From Salinicoccus cyprini (GTDB lineage: Bacteria; Bacillota; Bacilli; Staphylococcales; Salinicoccaceae): DNA of 64,000 nt. The DNA lies in assembly GCF_007713705.1 (NCBI RefSeq), contig NZ_VMSJ01000001.1, forward strand, positions 310,001 to 374,000. Reading direction: 5' to 3'. Numbering within the stretch: position 1 is the first letter of the stretch; each line of letters starts with the position of its first letter. Made by a program: the position numbers and the translations under genes. Shown here one piece after another: positions 39,700 through 48,689 of the stretch. Under the pieces are notes generated by a model. That model was not told the DNA's origin, made no database searches, and saw only the letters and a list, made by a program, of their open reading frames with translations.

Positions 39700-40884
39700 T
39701 CAGGAAGCACTATCATTCATATAGTCGAGCACTGTGGCAATGAAAAGTTTACCAATATCGAGCATGGCTGCTTCCTGAACGTCGAACTTCGGGTGGTGGT
39801 GCGGGTAGATATCGCTTTCGTCCGGCATGGCACCGCCTACCCATGCAAATGAACCTGGGGCTTCCTTCAAGTAGTAGGCGAAGTCTTCCATGCCCATCAT
39901 CGGTGTCATTTCATTTACATTGTCTGCACCGAAGAGTGTCTCGGCCACCCGGCGGTAGCGGGCGGTTTCAGCAGGGTCATTGACAACGGCCGGATAGCCT
40001 CTGACGTAGTCCACGATGGCTGTGGCACCGAAGCCTTCGCACGTCGACTTGGCGATGGATTCAATCCTTGCCTGGACATGATCCCGGACTTCCGGCTCGA
40101 ACGTACGCACGGTGCCTTTCAATGTTGCGGAATCGGGAATGACGTTGAAGCTGTCTCCACTATTGAAGGAGGCGACAGTGACGACTGCAGACTTCAGCGG
40201 ATCGGTCTGCCGGCTGACAATCTGCTGCAGCGACCCCATCAGCTGGCCGCCGATGGCGAGCGGATCGATGGTCAGGTGTGGTGAGGCGGCATGCCCGCCA
40301 CGCCCCTGGATGGTGATTTCGAACGTATCTCCATTGGCCATGACCGGACCTTCCCGGTAGCCGACAGTGCCGAGCGGCTCATTCGAACTGACATGAGCGC
40401 CGAATACTGCATCGACACCATCCATGCAGCCATCCTCGATCATGAATTTGGCACCACCTGGAATGACCTCTTCGGCAAACTGGTGGATGAATACAACGGT
40501 GCCGGGAAGCTCTTCTTTATTTTCGCTCAGTACTCTAGCGACGTGCAGCAGACCGGATGTATGGATATCGTGGCCGCAGGCATGCATGACACCATCGATC
40601 CGTGATCTATACGGCACGTCCTTCTCGTCCTGTATCGGCAGGGCATCGAAGTCGGCACGCAATGCCACCGTTTTTCCGGGCTTGCCGCCTTTCAGGGTGC
40701 CGACAACACCTCTCGAACCGACCTCGGTTCTGACGTCGAGTCCAAGGTCTGTGAGAAAGTCGGCGACTTTCTTCGGTGTATCGACTTCGTGGTGGGACAG
40801 TTCAGGGTACATATGTAGATCTCTGCGGAACTGGACCATATCTGAATAGAGTGCTTCAAGACGTTGAAAAAGTTGTGCTTGCAA
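39700..40884 (-). CDS. M20D-family amidohydrolase
   Basis: 394 residues. Metal and active-site motifs are RRDLHMYPELSHHE, RADFDALPIQDEKDVPYRS, HACGHDIHTSGLL (metal Cys/His), HQFAEEVIPGGAKFMIEDG and GHAASPH in the lid domain, with PHHHPKFDVQE near the end. The family hydrolyses N-acyl amino acids, indole-acetyl amino acids or related amides. The start TTG 40884 is 8 bp after GAGG. It is the first gene of the four-gene operon. A close paralogue, with the same TTG-CAR start, lies at 49177-50373. Confidence 0.9.
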   Translation of the reverse strand: MQAQLFQRLEALYSDMVQFRRDLHMYPELSHHEVDTPKKVADFLTDLGLDVRTEVGSRGVVGTLKGGKPGKTVALRADFDALPIQDEKDVPYRSRIDGVMHACGHDIHTSGLLHVARVLSENKEELPGTVVFIHQFAEEVIPGGAKFMIEDGCMDGVDAVFGAHVSSNEPLGTVGYREGPVMANGDTFEITIQGRGGHAASPHLTIDPLAIGGQLMGSLQQIVSRQTDPLKSAVVTVASFNSGDSFNVIPDSATLKGTVRTFEPEVRDHVQARIESIAKSTCEGFGATAIVDYVRGYPAVVNDPAETARYRRVAETLFGADNVNEMTPMMGMEDFAYYLKEAPGSFAWVGGAMPDESDIYPHHHPKFDVQEAAMLDIGKLFIATVLDYMNDSAS

Positions 40885-41059
40885 AACATCATCCTCATTT
40901 CTGAAATAAGATAGTATTCAGAATAATCAATAACTATGAGGGTGTCAAATCCATGTAAGGTGTTAATATATACCAGTTGATCTTCATCGGATTGGGAATT
41001 GCATCTTGATTTTGGTAAAATAGAGGTACAAAACATGTATTTCAAAGGGAAGGGATCAT

Positions 41060-42508
41060 ATGAAAGAAAGCGGATGGCAATTGGAACACAGCTATGCCGA
41101 TCTTCCGGATGTGTTCTATAAAGAGACAAAGCCGGAGACTGCAGAGTTTCCGGAAATTGTGCTGTTCAACTGGAATCTGGCAAAATCGCTTGGGCTGGAC
41201 CCGAGAAATCTGCAGCTGGAATCGAGTGAGGTGTTTTCAGGCAATAGAATTCCGGATGGCGGACTGCCGATTGCACAAGCCTATGCCGGCCACCAGTTCG
41301 GCAACTTCACCATGCTTGGTGATGGACGTGCAATCCTGCTCGGAGAGCAGGTGGCACCGGATGGCAGACGCGTGGACATCCAGCTGAAAGGGGCAGGGCG
41401 GACAGTGTTTTCTCGTATGGGCGATGGCCGCTCACCGCTTGGTCCGATGCTGCGTGAATACATCATCAGTGAGGCGATGCATGCGCTCAATATTCCATCG
41501 ACCCGTGCACTGGCACTGGTGACGACCGGTGAAGCGGTCAGCCGTGAACGCATGCTGCCGGGTGCAGTGCTCACCCGGGTGGCAGCGAGCCATCTGAGAG
41601 TCGGGACTTTTGAATATGCAGCACGTCTGGAAGACAAGTCACATATCAGAACTTTGGCCGACTATGCCATTGAGCGCCACTATCCGGAAATCGAAGGGGA
41701 AAATAAATACCTGCAATTTTTCAATGCGGTCATCGATCGCCAGGCCGCACTCATCAGCAGATGGCAGCTCGTCGGATTCATTCATGGAGTGATGAACACC
41801 GACAATATGACGATCAGCGGAGAGACGATCGACTATGGACCATGTGCTTTCATGGACGCGTATGATCCGGAAACCGCGTTCAGCTCGATTGATGTGAATA
41901 AACGGTACAGATATCGCAATCAGCCGGGCATCGCACAGTGGAATCTTGCGCGCCTTGCCGAGACACTGCTGCCGCTGATCCACGATGACAAGGAGGAAGC
42001 GGTGGGAATTGCACAGGCTTCTCTCGGGGACTTTGGCAAGCAGTATAATATGTACTGGCAGTCAGGCATGAGAGAAAAGATCGGACTGGTGGACGCAGAA
42101 GAAGCTGATGACAGTCTGGCGGACGAACTGCTTGATCTGATGCATCAGTATAAGGCCGACTTTACGAAGACATTCAGAATGCTGTCGCTCGACGCATTGG
42201 AGGATATGCCCCTTTACGCAGTTGAAGCATTCAAAGACTGGTACGAGAGATGGCAGAAACGTCTGGAGTCTCAGAGCATCTCAGTTGAAGCGGCATACGA
42301 ACGGATGCGCAGTGTTAATCCTGCTGTCATCCCACGGAATCATCTTGTGGAAGAAGCACTGGATTCGGCAGTCGAGAAAGGCGACTTCAGCAAGGCGTCC
42401 AAACTGATCGAAGTACTGAGCAATCCGTATGATGATGGCCACGACAAAATGTTCAAGGAGCCGCCGGAGGATGAAGAAAGAGTGCATATGACATTCTGCG
42501 GTACATGA
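41060..42508 (+). CDS. selO: SelO, protein adenylyltransferase (YdiU/UPF0061)
   Basis: 482 residues, full length for SelO. Hallmarks are AYAGHQFGNFTMLGDGRAIL, QLKGAGRTVFSRMGDGRSPL, REYIISEAMHALNIPSTRAL, HGVMNTDNMTISGETIDYGP (metal-binding Asn/Asp) and NPAVIPRNHLVEEAL. The C-terminal CGT keeps the conserved cysteine that is selenocysteine in many homologues. SelO is a pseudokinase fold that AMPylates proteins in redox homeostasis. GGGAAGGGA precedes ATG 41060. It is monocistronic, ending at a 15-bp hairpin. Confidence 0.95.
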   Translation: MKESGWQLEHSYADLPDVFYKETKPETAEFPEIVLFNWNLAKSLGLDPRNLQLESSEVFSGNRIPDGGLPIAQAYAGHQFGNFTMLGDGRAILLGEQVAPDGRRVDIQLKGAGRTVFSRMGDGRSPLGPMLREYIISEAMHALNIPSTRALALVTTGEAVSRERMLPGAVLTRVAASHLRVGTFEYAARLEDKSHIRTLADYAIERHYPEIEGENKYLQFFNAVIDRQAALISRWQLVGFIHGVMNTDNMTISGETIDYGPCAFMDAYDPETAFSSIDVNKRYRYRNQPGIAQWNLARLAETLLPLIHDDKEEAVGIAQASLGDFGKQYNMYWQSGMREKIGLVDAEEADDSLADELLDLMHQYKADFTKTFRMLSLDALEDMPLYAVEAFKDWYERWQKRLESQSISVEAAYERMRSVNPAVIPRNHLVEEALDSAVEKGDFSKASKLIEVLSNPYDDGHDKMFKEPPEDEERVHMTFCGT

Positions 42509-42525
42509 AGTATATAATATGAAGG

Positions 42526-42560
42526 AAAGCGTATTCATCAGGTTGATGAATACGCTTTTT
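42526..42560 (+). terminator. Terminator of selO
   Basis: AAAGCGTATTCATCA-GGT-TGATGAATACGCTTT followed by TT. Confidence 0.88.
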
Positions 42561-42601
42561 GTGTGGCCGTTCATTTTATAGGTCGGGGTATGGCTCGGGA
42601 C

Positions 42602-43163
42602 GCCGTTCGTCTGGCTCACGAGTGACAGTTGGCCGCCTAATTGCCGTTCGTCTGGCTCACGAGTGACAGTTGGATGCCTAATTGCCGCTCGTCGGGTTCA
42701 CGAGTGACAGTTGGATGCCTAATTGCCGCTCGTCGGGTTCACGAGTGACAGTTGGCCGCCTAATTGCCGCTCATCGGGTTCACGAGTGACAGTTGGCCGC
42801 CTAATTGCCGTTCGTCGGTTCCACGAGTGACAGTTGGACGCCTAATTGCCGTTCGTCGGTTCCACGAGTGACAGTTGGATACCTAATTGCCGTTCGTCTG
42901 GCTCACGAGTGACAGTTAACGCCTAATTGCCGTTGGCCTGGCTCACGAGTGACAGTTGGAGACCTAATTGTCGTTCGTCGGGCTCACGAGTGACAGTTGG
43001 CCGCCTAATTGCCGCTCGTCGGGTTCACGAGTGACAGTTGGACGCCTAATTGCCGTTCGTCGGTTCCACGAGTGACAGTTGGACGTCTAATTGCCGTTCG
43101 TCTGGCTCGCGAGTGACAGTTGGCCGCCTAATTGCCGTTGGCCTGGTTCACGAGTGACAGTTA
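42602..43163. repeat. Array C of 41-bp dyad repeats (largest)
   Basis: Fourteen GAGTGACAGTT landmarks occur at 42620, 42661, 42702, 42743, 42784, 42825, 42866, 42907, 42947, 42988, 43029, 43070, 43111 and 43152. All are 41 bp apart except one 40-bp unit. Each has the dyad CGAGTGACAGTTGG ... CCTAATTGCCGTTCG and a 9-bp linker of the types TCTGGCTCA, TCGGGTTCA and TCGGTTCCA. It fills the whole space between selO and the convergent gene ending at 43183. Confidence 0.93.
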
Positions 43164-43182
43164 ACGCATCGATATCCCATCC

Positions 43183-43776
43183 TCATTTCCTCCGCTTGAC
43201 ATTGAAGAAGTCGCCGCCTTTTTTCTTTTCGTCATCTGTGCCCCAGTCGACGGTTTCGGATTTCTTTACGAGATGGGGGATATGCTTGGAGCAGTGGATG
43301 TAGGCTTCATCCACCCGGATGACCACCCAGCGTTCGGCGCGGCCATTCTCTTCCTGATGCATCCTCAGGAGGGTGTCGTCGTCGATGCCGAGTGAGGACA
43401 GGGCTTCATTCTCTACAATTTCTGCGGTGCCATTGACGTGGAGGCCGATATGATGGGTATAGAAATCAATGAACATCAGCCCGATATGGGGATTTTCGCT
43501 AATATTGCCAAGGCTTGCCATGACGCCATTGCCACGGTATTCGGGGTAGAGCAGTGTATATGCATCAAGTGCTCTGACGAACCCCGGATCGCCTGCACGA
43601 AATGTATTGTCGCAGTTGCCGCCGCTGTCTGATGTGGCGACGAAAACCATTTCCTGCTCGGAAATGAAGTCTGCCATATCCGTATTCACATGATCGAGCA
43701 TCTGATTTCTATAGAATGCTGCGGCACGCCGTTCTGTACCGAACTGTGACTGGAGCTTGCGTTCACCTTGAGACAT
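43183..43776 (-). CDS. Pyridoxamine 5'-phosphate oxidase-fold flavoprotein
   Basis: 197 residues of the split-barrel flavin-binding type: MADFISEQEMVFVATSDSGG, DPGFVRALDAYTLLYPEYRG (flavin contact region), NGVMASLGNISENPHIGLMF and HVNGTAEIVEN, then VVIRVDEAYIHCSKHIPHL. Proteins with this pattern are often annotated pyridoxamine 5'-phosphate oxidase family but act on other substrates. AAAGGG precedes ATG 43776. The stop codon lies 20 bp from the end of repeat array C. Confidence 0.85.
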   Translation of the reverse strand: MSQGERKLQSQFGTERRAAAFYRNQMLDHVNTDMADFISEQEMVFVATSDSGGNCDNTFRAGDPGFVRALDAYTLLYPEYRGNGVMASLGNISENPHIGLMFIDFYTHHIGLHVNGTAEIVENEALSSLGIDDDTLLRMHQEENGRAERWVVIRVDEAYIHCSKHIPHLVKKSETVDWGTDDEKKKGGDFFNVKRRK

Positions 43777-43808
43777 GCTATGTCCCTTTCTTCATCGCGC
43801 CATAAAAA

Positions 43809-43845
43809 AGGTGGGCACAAATCTTGGAAGATTGTGTGCTCACCT
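43809..43845 (-). terminator. Terminator of the glutathione-peroxidase-like gene
   Basis: On the minus strand AGGTGAGCACACAATCTT pairs with AAGATTTGTGCCCACCT (a G-T pair and one mismatch), followed by TTTTTTATG. Confidence 0.8.
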
Positions 43846-43851
43846 GCATGA

Positions 43852-44325
43852 CTACAGTAATTTTTCGATATCTTTTTTCATTTTTAGAGGAGATGTCGTC
43901 GGTGCTGTACGGGTGACGACATTACCGTCACGGTCGATGAGGAATTTGGTGAAATTCCACTTTATCCTATCTCCCATCATGCCTTTGGATTCACTTCTGA
44001 GATGCTTGAAAAGCGGGTGGGCATCGTCGCCATTGACGTCTATGATTTCGTGTATGTCGAATGTGACGCCGTGGTTGACGCGGCATGCTTCTTCGGCATC
44101 TGAGTCGGAGCCCGGTTCCTGGTTGTTGAACTGATTGGAAGGAAATCCGAGGACGACGAGGTCCTGATCCTTATATTCCTTATGGAGTGTCTCCAGTTCA
44201 TCGTACTGCCCGCGCAGGCCGCATTTGCTTGCGGTGTTGGCTATCAGCATCGGCTTGCCTTTATATTTGTCGAGGGTATAGGATTGCCCGTTCGCTTTTT
44301 TGACACTTATATCATAAATACTCAT
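43852..44325 (-). CDS. Glutathione-peroxidase-family thiol peroxidase
   Basis: 157 residues. The peroxidatic cysteine is Cys35 in ANTASKCGLRGQYDELE. The family tetrad continues with Gln in LGFPSNQFNNQEPGS and Trp/Asn in IKWNFTKFLIDRDGNVV. Cys rather than selenocysteine and the short monomeric form indicate a bacterial thioredoxin-dependent peroxidase. AGGAG is 7 bp before ATG 44325. It stands alone with a terminator. No regulator site is seen. Confidence 0.93.
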   Translation of the reverse strand: MSIYDISVKKANGQSYTLDKYKGKPMLIANTASKCGLRGQYDELETLHKEYKDQDLVVLGFPSNQFNNQEPGSDSDAEEACRVNHGVTFDIHEIIDVNGDDAHPLFKHLRSESKGMMGDRIKWNFTKFLIDRDGNVVTRTAPTTSPLKMKKDIEKLL

Positions 44326-44414
44326 ACGAATGCTCCTTTAGGGGATGATATCCATATTATATGTAATCCAGGACATAAGCTCCATCATTTCGGCTTGTGC
44401 CCGGGATCATCACG

Positions 44415-44630
44415 TCATCCCATCTGCCTGTCGGACTCGGGATAGGAGAAGAATGCTGCACGGCTTTTATTGGAGTAGCCACAGTCCATGCATACATAGC
44501 TGTGGGCCTTGCCATTAAGAAAGCACTTTACAATATCTTCATGCGTGCAGTTCTCATGACTTTTCAGCTGATTGTTTTCTCTTTTCTGTTCAAGCAGCCT
44601 GTCTATCTGCTCGCTTGAATACTTTTCCAT
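44415..44630 (-). CDS. Small four-cysteine (zinc-ribbon-like) protein
   Basis: 71 residues. A charged N-terminal helix (MEKYSSEQIDRLLEQKRENN) is followed by CTHEDIVKCF and CMDCGYSNKS: four Cys in two pairs, a likely zinc site, with a nearby conserved-looking His. GGAGG lies 8 bp before ATG 44630; the frame upstream to 44678 lacks a site. No family recognised. It could be a small nucleic-acid or protein-interaction module. Confidence 0.65.
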   Translation of the reverse strand: MEKYSSEQIDRLLEQKRENNQLKSHENCTHEDIVKCFLNGKAHSYVCMDCGYSNKSRAAFFSYPESDRQMG

Positions 44631-44870
44631 TTTTCCTGCCTCCATTCGTATGAGTAAGTGTTTTATATAGGCATTCATTCATATGCTGATAGTTTTATAT
44701 AACCGGTTTCGAGAGTGGTTAATCATTCTGCGGTGAATTTTTACAATATGAAATATTACAAATTTATAGAAAATAAATTTCACCACTCAAATCTTGTACT
44801 TATCCGAAATCCAGCGTTTATGCTATGATATATTCTAAATAATCGGAAAAATGATGGAGGAGGGCTGCCG

Positions 44871-46649
44871 ATGACGGTTGAGATGATTTTTGTCGCTCTG
44901 ATGATTGTACTGATGCTTCTTGGTCTGCTTTTTGAAATCGTACGTGCGGATCTGATTGTCTTCTTCTTTCTGGTCGTCTTTCTGCTGACAGGCATCATTT
45001 CCACCGAACAGGCACTCAGTGGTTTTTCAAATGAAGGCATGCTGACTGTGCTGCTGCTGTTCATCGTTGCTGGTGCCATACAGAAGCATGGCATCATTGA
45101 AAACTATATCGACCGCCTGCTGAGTAGGCACAGAGGACCGAAACGCTCGATGATCAAGCTGCTTGCACCGGTTGCGCTTTTCTCCGGTTTTCTGAACAAT
45201 ACACCGATTGTCGTTACACTGACACCGATCATCAAAAAATGGTGTCAGAAAAATGGCATCGCACCGTCCAAATTTCTCATTCCGTTGTCCTACGTCACCA
45301 TACTCGGGGGAACGATGACGCTGATTGGCACGTCGACGAATCTGGTGGTGCATGGTCTTCTGATCCAGTCGGGGCGGGAAGGATTCGATTTCTTCCAGTT
45401 GACCATCGTCGGTGTGCCGATCGCGATCGCAGGCATGATCTATATTTTTACACTGGGCTACAGACTGCTGCCGGATACACTCGGTGCAAAAGAGCAGATC
45501 CGTGAGGAAGTGAAGGAATTCCTGGCTGAAGCTGTGATTGAAAAGGAATACGAGCATACGGGCCGGCATGTGGTCGAAGCGGTCGATGCATCGCTGAAGG
45601 GCATATACATCATAGAAATTCTAAGAGGGGATACACGCATATTTCCGGTGACACCGACCACTGTAATCGAGGAGGGTGACCATCTTCTATTTTCCGGAAC
45701 ACTGAATACGATTGCTGCTGTCCAGAAGCAGAAGGGCATCACGCTGATCACCGGAACCGACCAGACATTGGACAGTATGATGGATGACGAATTCGAGCTG
45801 ATTGAAGCGGTCATTTCCCACCAGTCGGGTCTGTTGGGAAAGTCCGTAAAATCCACGCGTTTCCGCACACGGTACAATGCAGGTGTCATTGCAGTCCATA
45901 GGAACAATGAAAGAATCAAGAGCCGTGTCGGCGACATCATCTTCAAACCCGGGGATACGGTACTGCTGCTTGCCGGCAAGAGCTTCCTCGAGCAGCATAT
46001 GCACGAGAACGACTTCTATGTCGTCACATCCTTGGCGCCACCGGAAGCTCTGCATCAGAGCAGCGCAAAAGGGTGGGGTGGCCTCGCGCTGCTGCTTGTC
46101 ATGATTGCTTCCGTCACCATCGGCATACTGTCGATGTTCGAAGCCATGCTGATCACTGTCGTACTGCTGATGCTGTTCAAGTTCATCGATGCGGATGAGA
46201 TGCTCAGCTATATCCAGTTCAATGTCATCCTGCTCATTGCGAGTGCCTTCGGTGTCGGCGCCGCCATGATGGAATCAGGACTTGCCCAGTTTCTCGCTGA
46301 GAATATGCTGACCATCGCAAGGCCGCTCGGTGCCATCGGTATCATCGCGATCCTCTATATCATGACGAATATTTTTACAGAGCTGATCACCAATACCGGT
46401 GCAGCCGTCCTGATGTTTCCGATTGCGATGGAAATGGCCACACAGATGGACATGGACTACATGGGACTCATCGTCACCATCGCGATTGCGGCCTCGGCAA
46501 GCTTCATTACACCGATCGGCTATCAGACAAACTTGATTGTCTATGGTCCTGGAGGATATAAATTTACCGATTATGTCAAAGTTGGTGTACCATTGTCAGT
46601 GGTGACCATGGTCATCTCGACGCTGATCATCCACGCAGTATGGTTCTGA
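44871..46649 (+). CDS. SLC13-type transporter with two TrkA-C domains
   Basis: 592 residues. Five or six membrane spans with the transporter signature FLNNTPIVVTLTPIIKKWC and GGTMTLIGTSTNLVVHGLL are followed by two cytosolic RCK_C/TrkA-C domains (about 205-290 and 300-385). A second membrane half ends ELITNTGAAVLMFPIAMEM and SFITPIGYQTNLIVYGPGGY. Such proteins are anion/Na+ symporters, often for sulfate or carboxylates. GGAGGAGGG lies upstream of ATG 44871. Its last 15 bp are part of a 24-bp tandem duplication that spans the stop codon. Confidence 0.9.
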   Translation: MTVEMIFVALMIVLMLLGLLFEIVRADLIVFFFLVVFLLTGIISTEQALSGFSNEGMLTVLLLFIVAGAIQKHGIIENYIDRLLSRHRGPKRSMIKLLAPVALFSGFLNNTPIVVTLTPIIKKWCQKNGIAPSKFLIPLSYVTILGGTMTLIGTSTNLVVHGLLIQSGREGFDFFQLTIVGVPIAIAGMIYIFTLGYRLLPDTLGAKEQIREEVKEFLAEAVIEKEYEHTGRHVVEAVDASLKGIYIIEILRGDTRIFPVTPTTVIEEGDHLLFSGTLNTIAAVQKQKGITLITGTDQTLDSMMDDEFELIEAVISHQSGLLGKSVKSTRFRTRYNAGVIAVHRNNERIKSRVGDIIFKPGDTVLLLAGKSFLEQHMHENDFYVVTSLAPPEALHQSSAKGWGGLALLLVMIASVTIGILSMFEAMLITVVLLMLFKFIDADEMLSYIQFNVILLIASAFGVGAAMMESGLAQFLAENMLTIARPLGAIGIIAILYIMTNIFTELITNTGAAVLMFPIAMEMATQMDMDYMGLIVTIAIAASASFITPIGYQTNLIVYGPGGYKFTDYVKVGVPLSVVTMVISTLIIHAVWF

Positions 46650-46682
46650 GATGCATATGCAGTATGGTTCTGAGATGCATAT
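46635..46682 (+). repeat. 24-bp tandem duplication across the stop codon
   Basis: GCAGTATGGTTCTGAGATGC followed by ATAT occurs twice in direct succession. The first copy includes the last codons and the TGA of the SLC13 gene; the second lies in the spacer to the next gene. It is a recent, perfect duplication. Confidence 0.92.
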
Positions 46683-46708
46683 TATGAAGAAGGAAAGGAT
46701 CGAAGGCA

Positions 46709-47683
46709 ATGAAACTGGGTATATTGGATCAGATGCCGAAGCCGAAAGGCAGGACGGCTGAGGAAACGGCAGCACATACGATTGAAATGGCACAGCTGGC
46801 TGAGGCACTGGGCTACGGGAGGTACTGGTTCGCAGAACATCATGCCACACGCGGCATGGTATCCAGCGCACCGGAAATCATGATGGCTGCTGCAGCCAGT
46901 CGGACGAAGAAGATTAAAGTAGGCAGCGGCGGCATCCTGCTGCCGCAGTACAGTGCATTCAAAGTCGCCTCCCAGATTGCCCAGCTCGAATCACTGTTCC
47001 CCGGCCGCATTGAAGCGGGAGTGGGACGGTCACCCGGCGGTGGCGAGTTCATCCGCAGACTGCTGGCGGATGACAAGCCGAATCAGATGGAGGCATACCC
47101 GGATAAACTTAAAAATCTGATCCAGTACCTGGACGGCAGTGCACATGTACGTGCAGCACCCCGTACAACGGATAGGCCGGAGCTCTACTCTCTCGGGCTC
47201 GGCGAAAACAGCGCCCTGCTGGCAGGACTGCTCGGCATCGGATATGTATTCGGCCATTTCATCAGACCGGACCGCGGCGCTGCCGCCTTCCAGACATACC
47301 GCGATGCTTTCAGTCCGGGTTTCATGGATGAACCGGCTGCCCGGGCGTGCGTCTTCATCATCTGTGGTAGAAATGACCGGCATGCAGAACAGCTGGCCGA
47401 GAGCCAGGATATCTGGCTGTTGAATGTCGAAAAAGGTCTCGACAGCCAAGTGCCGACACCACAAGCGGCAAAGGAAAAGATCGATGCATTGACTGAAGAC
47501 GAAGTGCAGAAAATAAAAAACAACCGCCGGCGTATGATCATCGGTGGACCTGGGACAGTCAAGGCTGAACTGGATCATTTCAGCAATCTGTACCAGTGTG
47601 AAGACTGGCTCGTATTGTGCAACATACACGACTGGGAAGAGAGGAAGCGTTCTTTCGAACGGCTTGCCGGCATTTATCTTTAG
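46709..47683 (+). CDS. LLM-class flavin-dependent oxidoreductase
   Basis: 324 residues. It starts MKLGILDQMPKPKGRTAEET, then AQLAEALGYGRYWFAEHHAT, KIKVGSGGILLPQYSAFKVA and GRIEAGVGRSPGGGEFIRRL, the pattern of the single-domain LLM oxidoreductases of the YqiG/YvbT type. AAGGAAAGG precedes ATG 46709. Unlike the LLM protein at 35483, no flavin reductase is adjacent. Sequence does not give the substrate. Confidence 0.88.
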   Translation: MKLGILDQMPKPKGRTAEETAAHTIEMAQLAEALGYGRYWFAEHHATRGMVSSAPEIMMAAAASRTKKIKVGSGGILLPQYSAFKVASQIAQLESLFPGRIEAGVGRSPGGGEFIRRLLADDKPNQMEAYPDKLKNLIQYLDGSAHVRAAPRTTDRPELYSLGLGENSALLAGLLGIGYVFGHFIRPDRGAAAFQTYRDAFSPGFMDEPAARACVFIICGRNDRHAEQLAESQDIWLLNVEKGLDSQVPTPQAAKEKIDALTEDEVQKIKNNRRRMIIGGPGTVKAELDHFSNLYQCEDWLVLCNIHDWEERKRSFERLAGIYL

Positions 47684-47773
47684 GTGAAATACTATTATCA
47701 GATCAGCTGAAGCAGGACAGCACCTGGAATTTTATAGTACACTGGAAGAAATAAGAATAGATGAAGGGTATTT

Positions 47774-48139
47774 ATGGAAGCGCAGAACATGCTTGTGTGG
47801 ACACTGCAGTTTGAAACGGATATTCCGAATGATATTGATGATATTCTTATCGGCAATGAACGGCCGATCGCTGCCTATAAGACTTTGAGGGATTCAGCAG
47901 TATTTACAGACAAACGGATGATCATACGCGATTCGCAGGGGATGACAGGCAAGAAGGTGGAGATGTATTCCCTGCCGTACAGTTCCATACATATGTGGTC
48001 GACTGAAAATGCAGCCGGCATGTTCGATGTGAATGCTGAATTGGAGCTGTGGACAAGAGTGGGCCGCATAAAGATCAATCTCGGCAAAAAGATCGATATC
48101 AGACGCCTGGACCAGCTGATTGCCGAAGCTGTACTGTAG
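47774..48139 (+). CDS. Bacterial PH-domain protein
   Basis: 121 residues, almost entirely one bacterial PH-like domain: DDILIGNERPIAAYKTLRDS, then AVFTDKRMIIRDSQGMTGKK and VEMYSLPYSSIHMWSTENAA, ending with the helix RRLDQLIAEAVL. The family often forms ring oligomers; no enzyme activity is expected. GAAGGG lies near ATG 47774. A terminator follows. No operon partner. Confidence 0.85.
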   Translation: MEAQNMLVWTLQFETDIPNDIDDILIGNERPIAAYKTLRDSAVFTDKRMIIRDSQGMTGKKVEMYSLPYSSIHMWSTENAAGMFDVNAELELWTRVGRIKINLGKKIDIRRLDQLIAEAVL

Positions 48140-48143
48140 CCGG

Positions 48144-48177
48144 AATCCGTCTTTCATTATGGAAGACGGATTTTTAA
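48144..48177 (+). terminator. Terminator of the PH-domain gene
   Basis: AATCCGTCTTTC-ATTAT-GGAAGACGGATT followed by TTTAA. Confidence 0.85.
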
Positions 48178-48179
48178 TG

Positions 48180-48680
48180 AATTCATGGATGAAATTTTCC
48201 AATTAAATAATTTACATAATTATTACCAGCTTTTCAATAGTAAGTGAAAGCATCAGAAGCGGCCAAGGGCAAGGGAATGCACATTATGAATAGAATGAAT
48301 AAACAAGATAATCGAACACCGTGTCTACGTTACTGTATATGGAAATGACATGGGGGTCTTTCTGGGTACATTCAATATTATACATATAAAATGCATATTA
48401 GAATTATTTTCAATATATCCGATAGCAAGTTCTGGTAGAGGAATGAGGATTAATTTCATATTTTTAGAATGTAATTCTGTATATTAATGTAATAATTTCA
48501 AGCTTTCAGAATATTTTATAAATTATTGTTGTATATCCATTGCCATCGTACTATAATGATATCAAGCTACTGCAGAAGCATGTTGAACAGACATCTGATT
48601 AAGGGAAATATTGAAAGTATTCTACACCTTTATGATTATTAATTGAAGTTCCAGACCAATCGGGAGGAGGCAGGTTCAAG
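48180..48680. other. A/T-rich intergenic stretch without gene
   Basis: About 500 bp, clearly more A/T-rich than the surroundings, with no open frame carrying a ribosome binding site. No tRNA, repeat or insertion-sequence end was seen. It may be a relic or a promoter region for the structured transcript that follows. Confidence 0.5.
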
Positions 48681-48689
48681 GGTGCAGGG

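Noticed and set aside
27127-43163. Tandem repeats as CRISPR arrays
   Set aside because: Linkers are 9 bp and nearly identical within an array, so there are no variable spacers, and no cas gene is present in the window.
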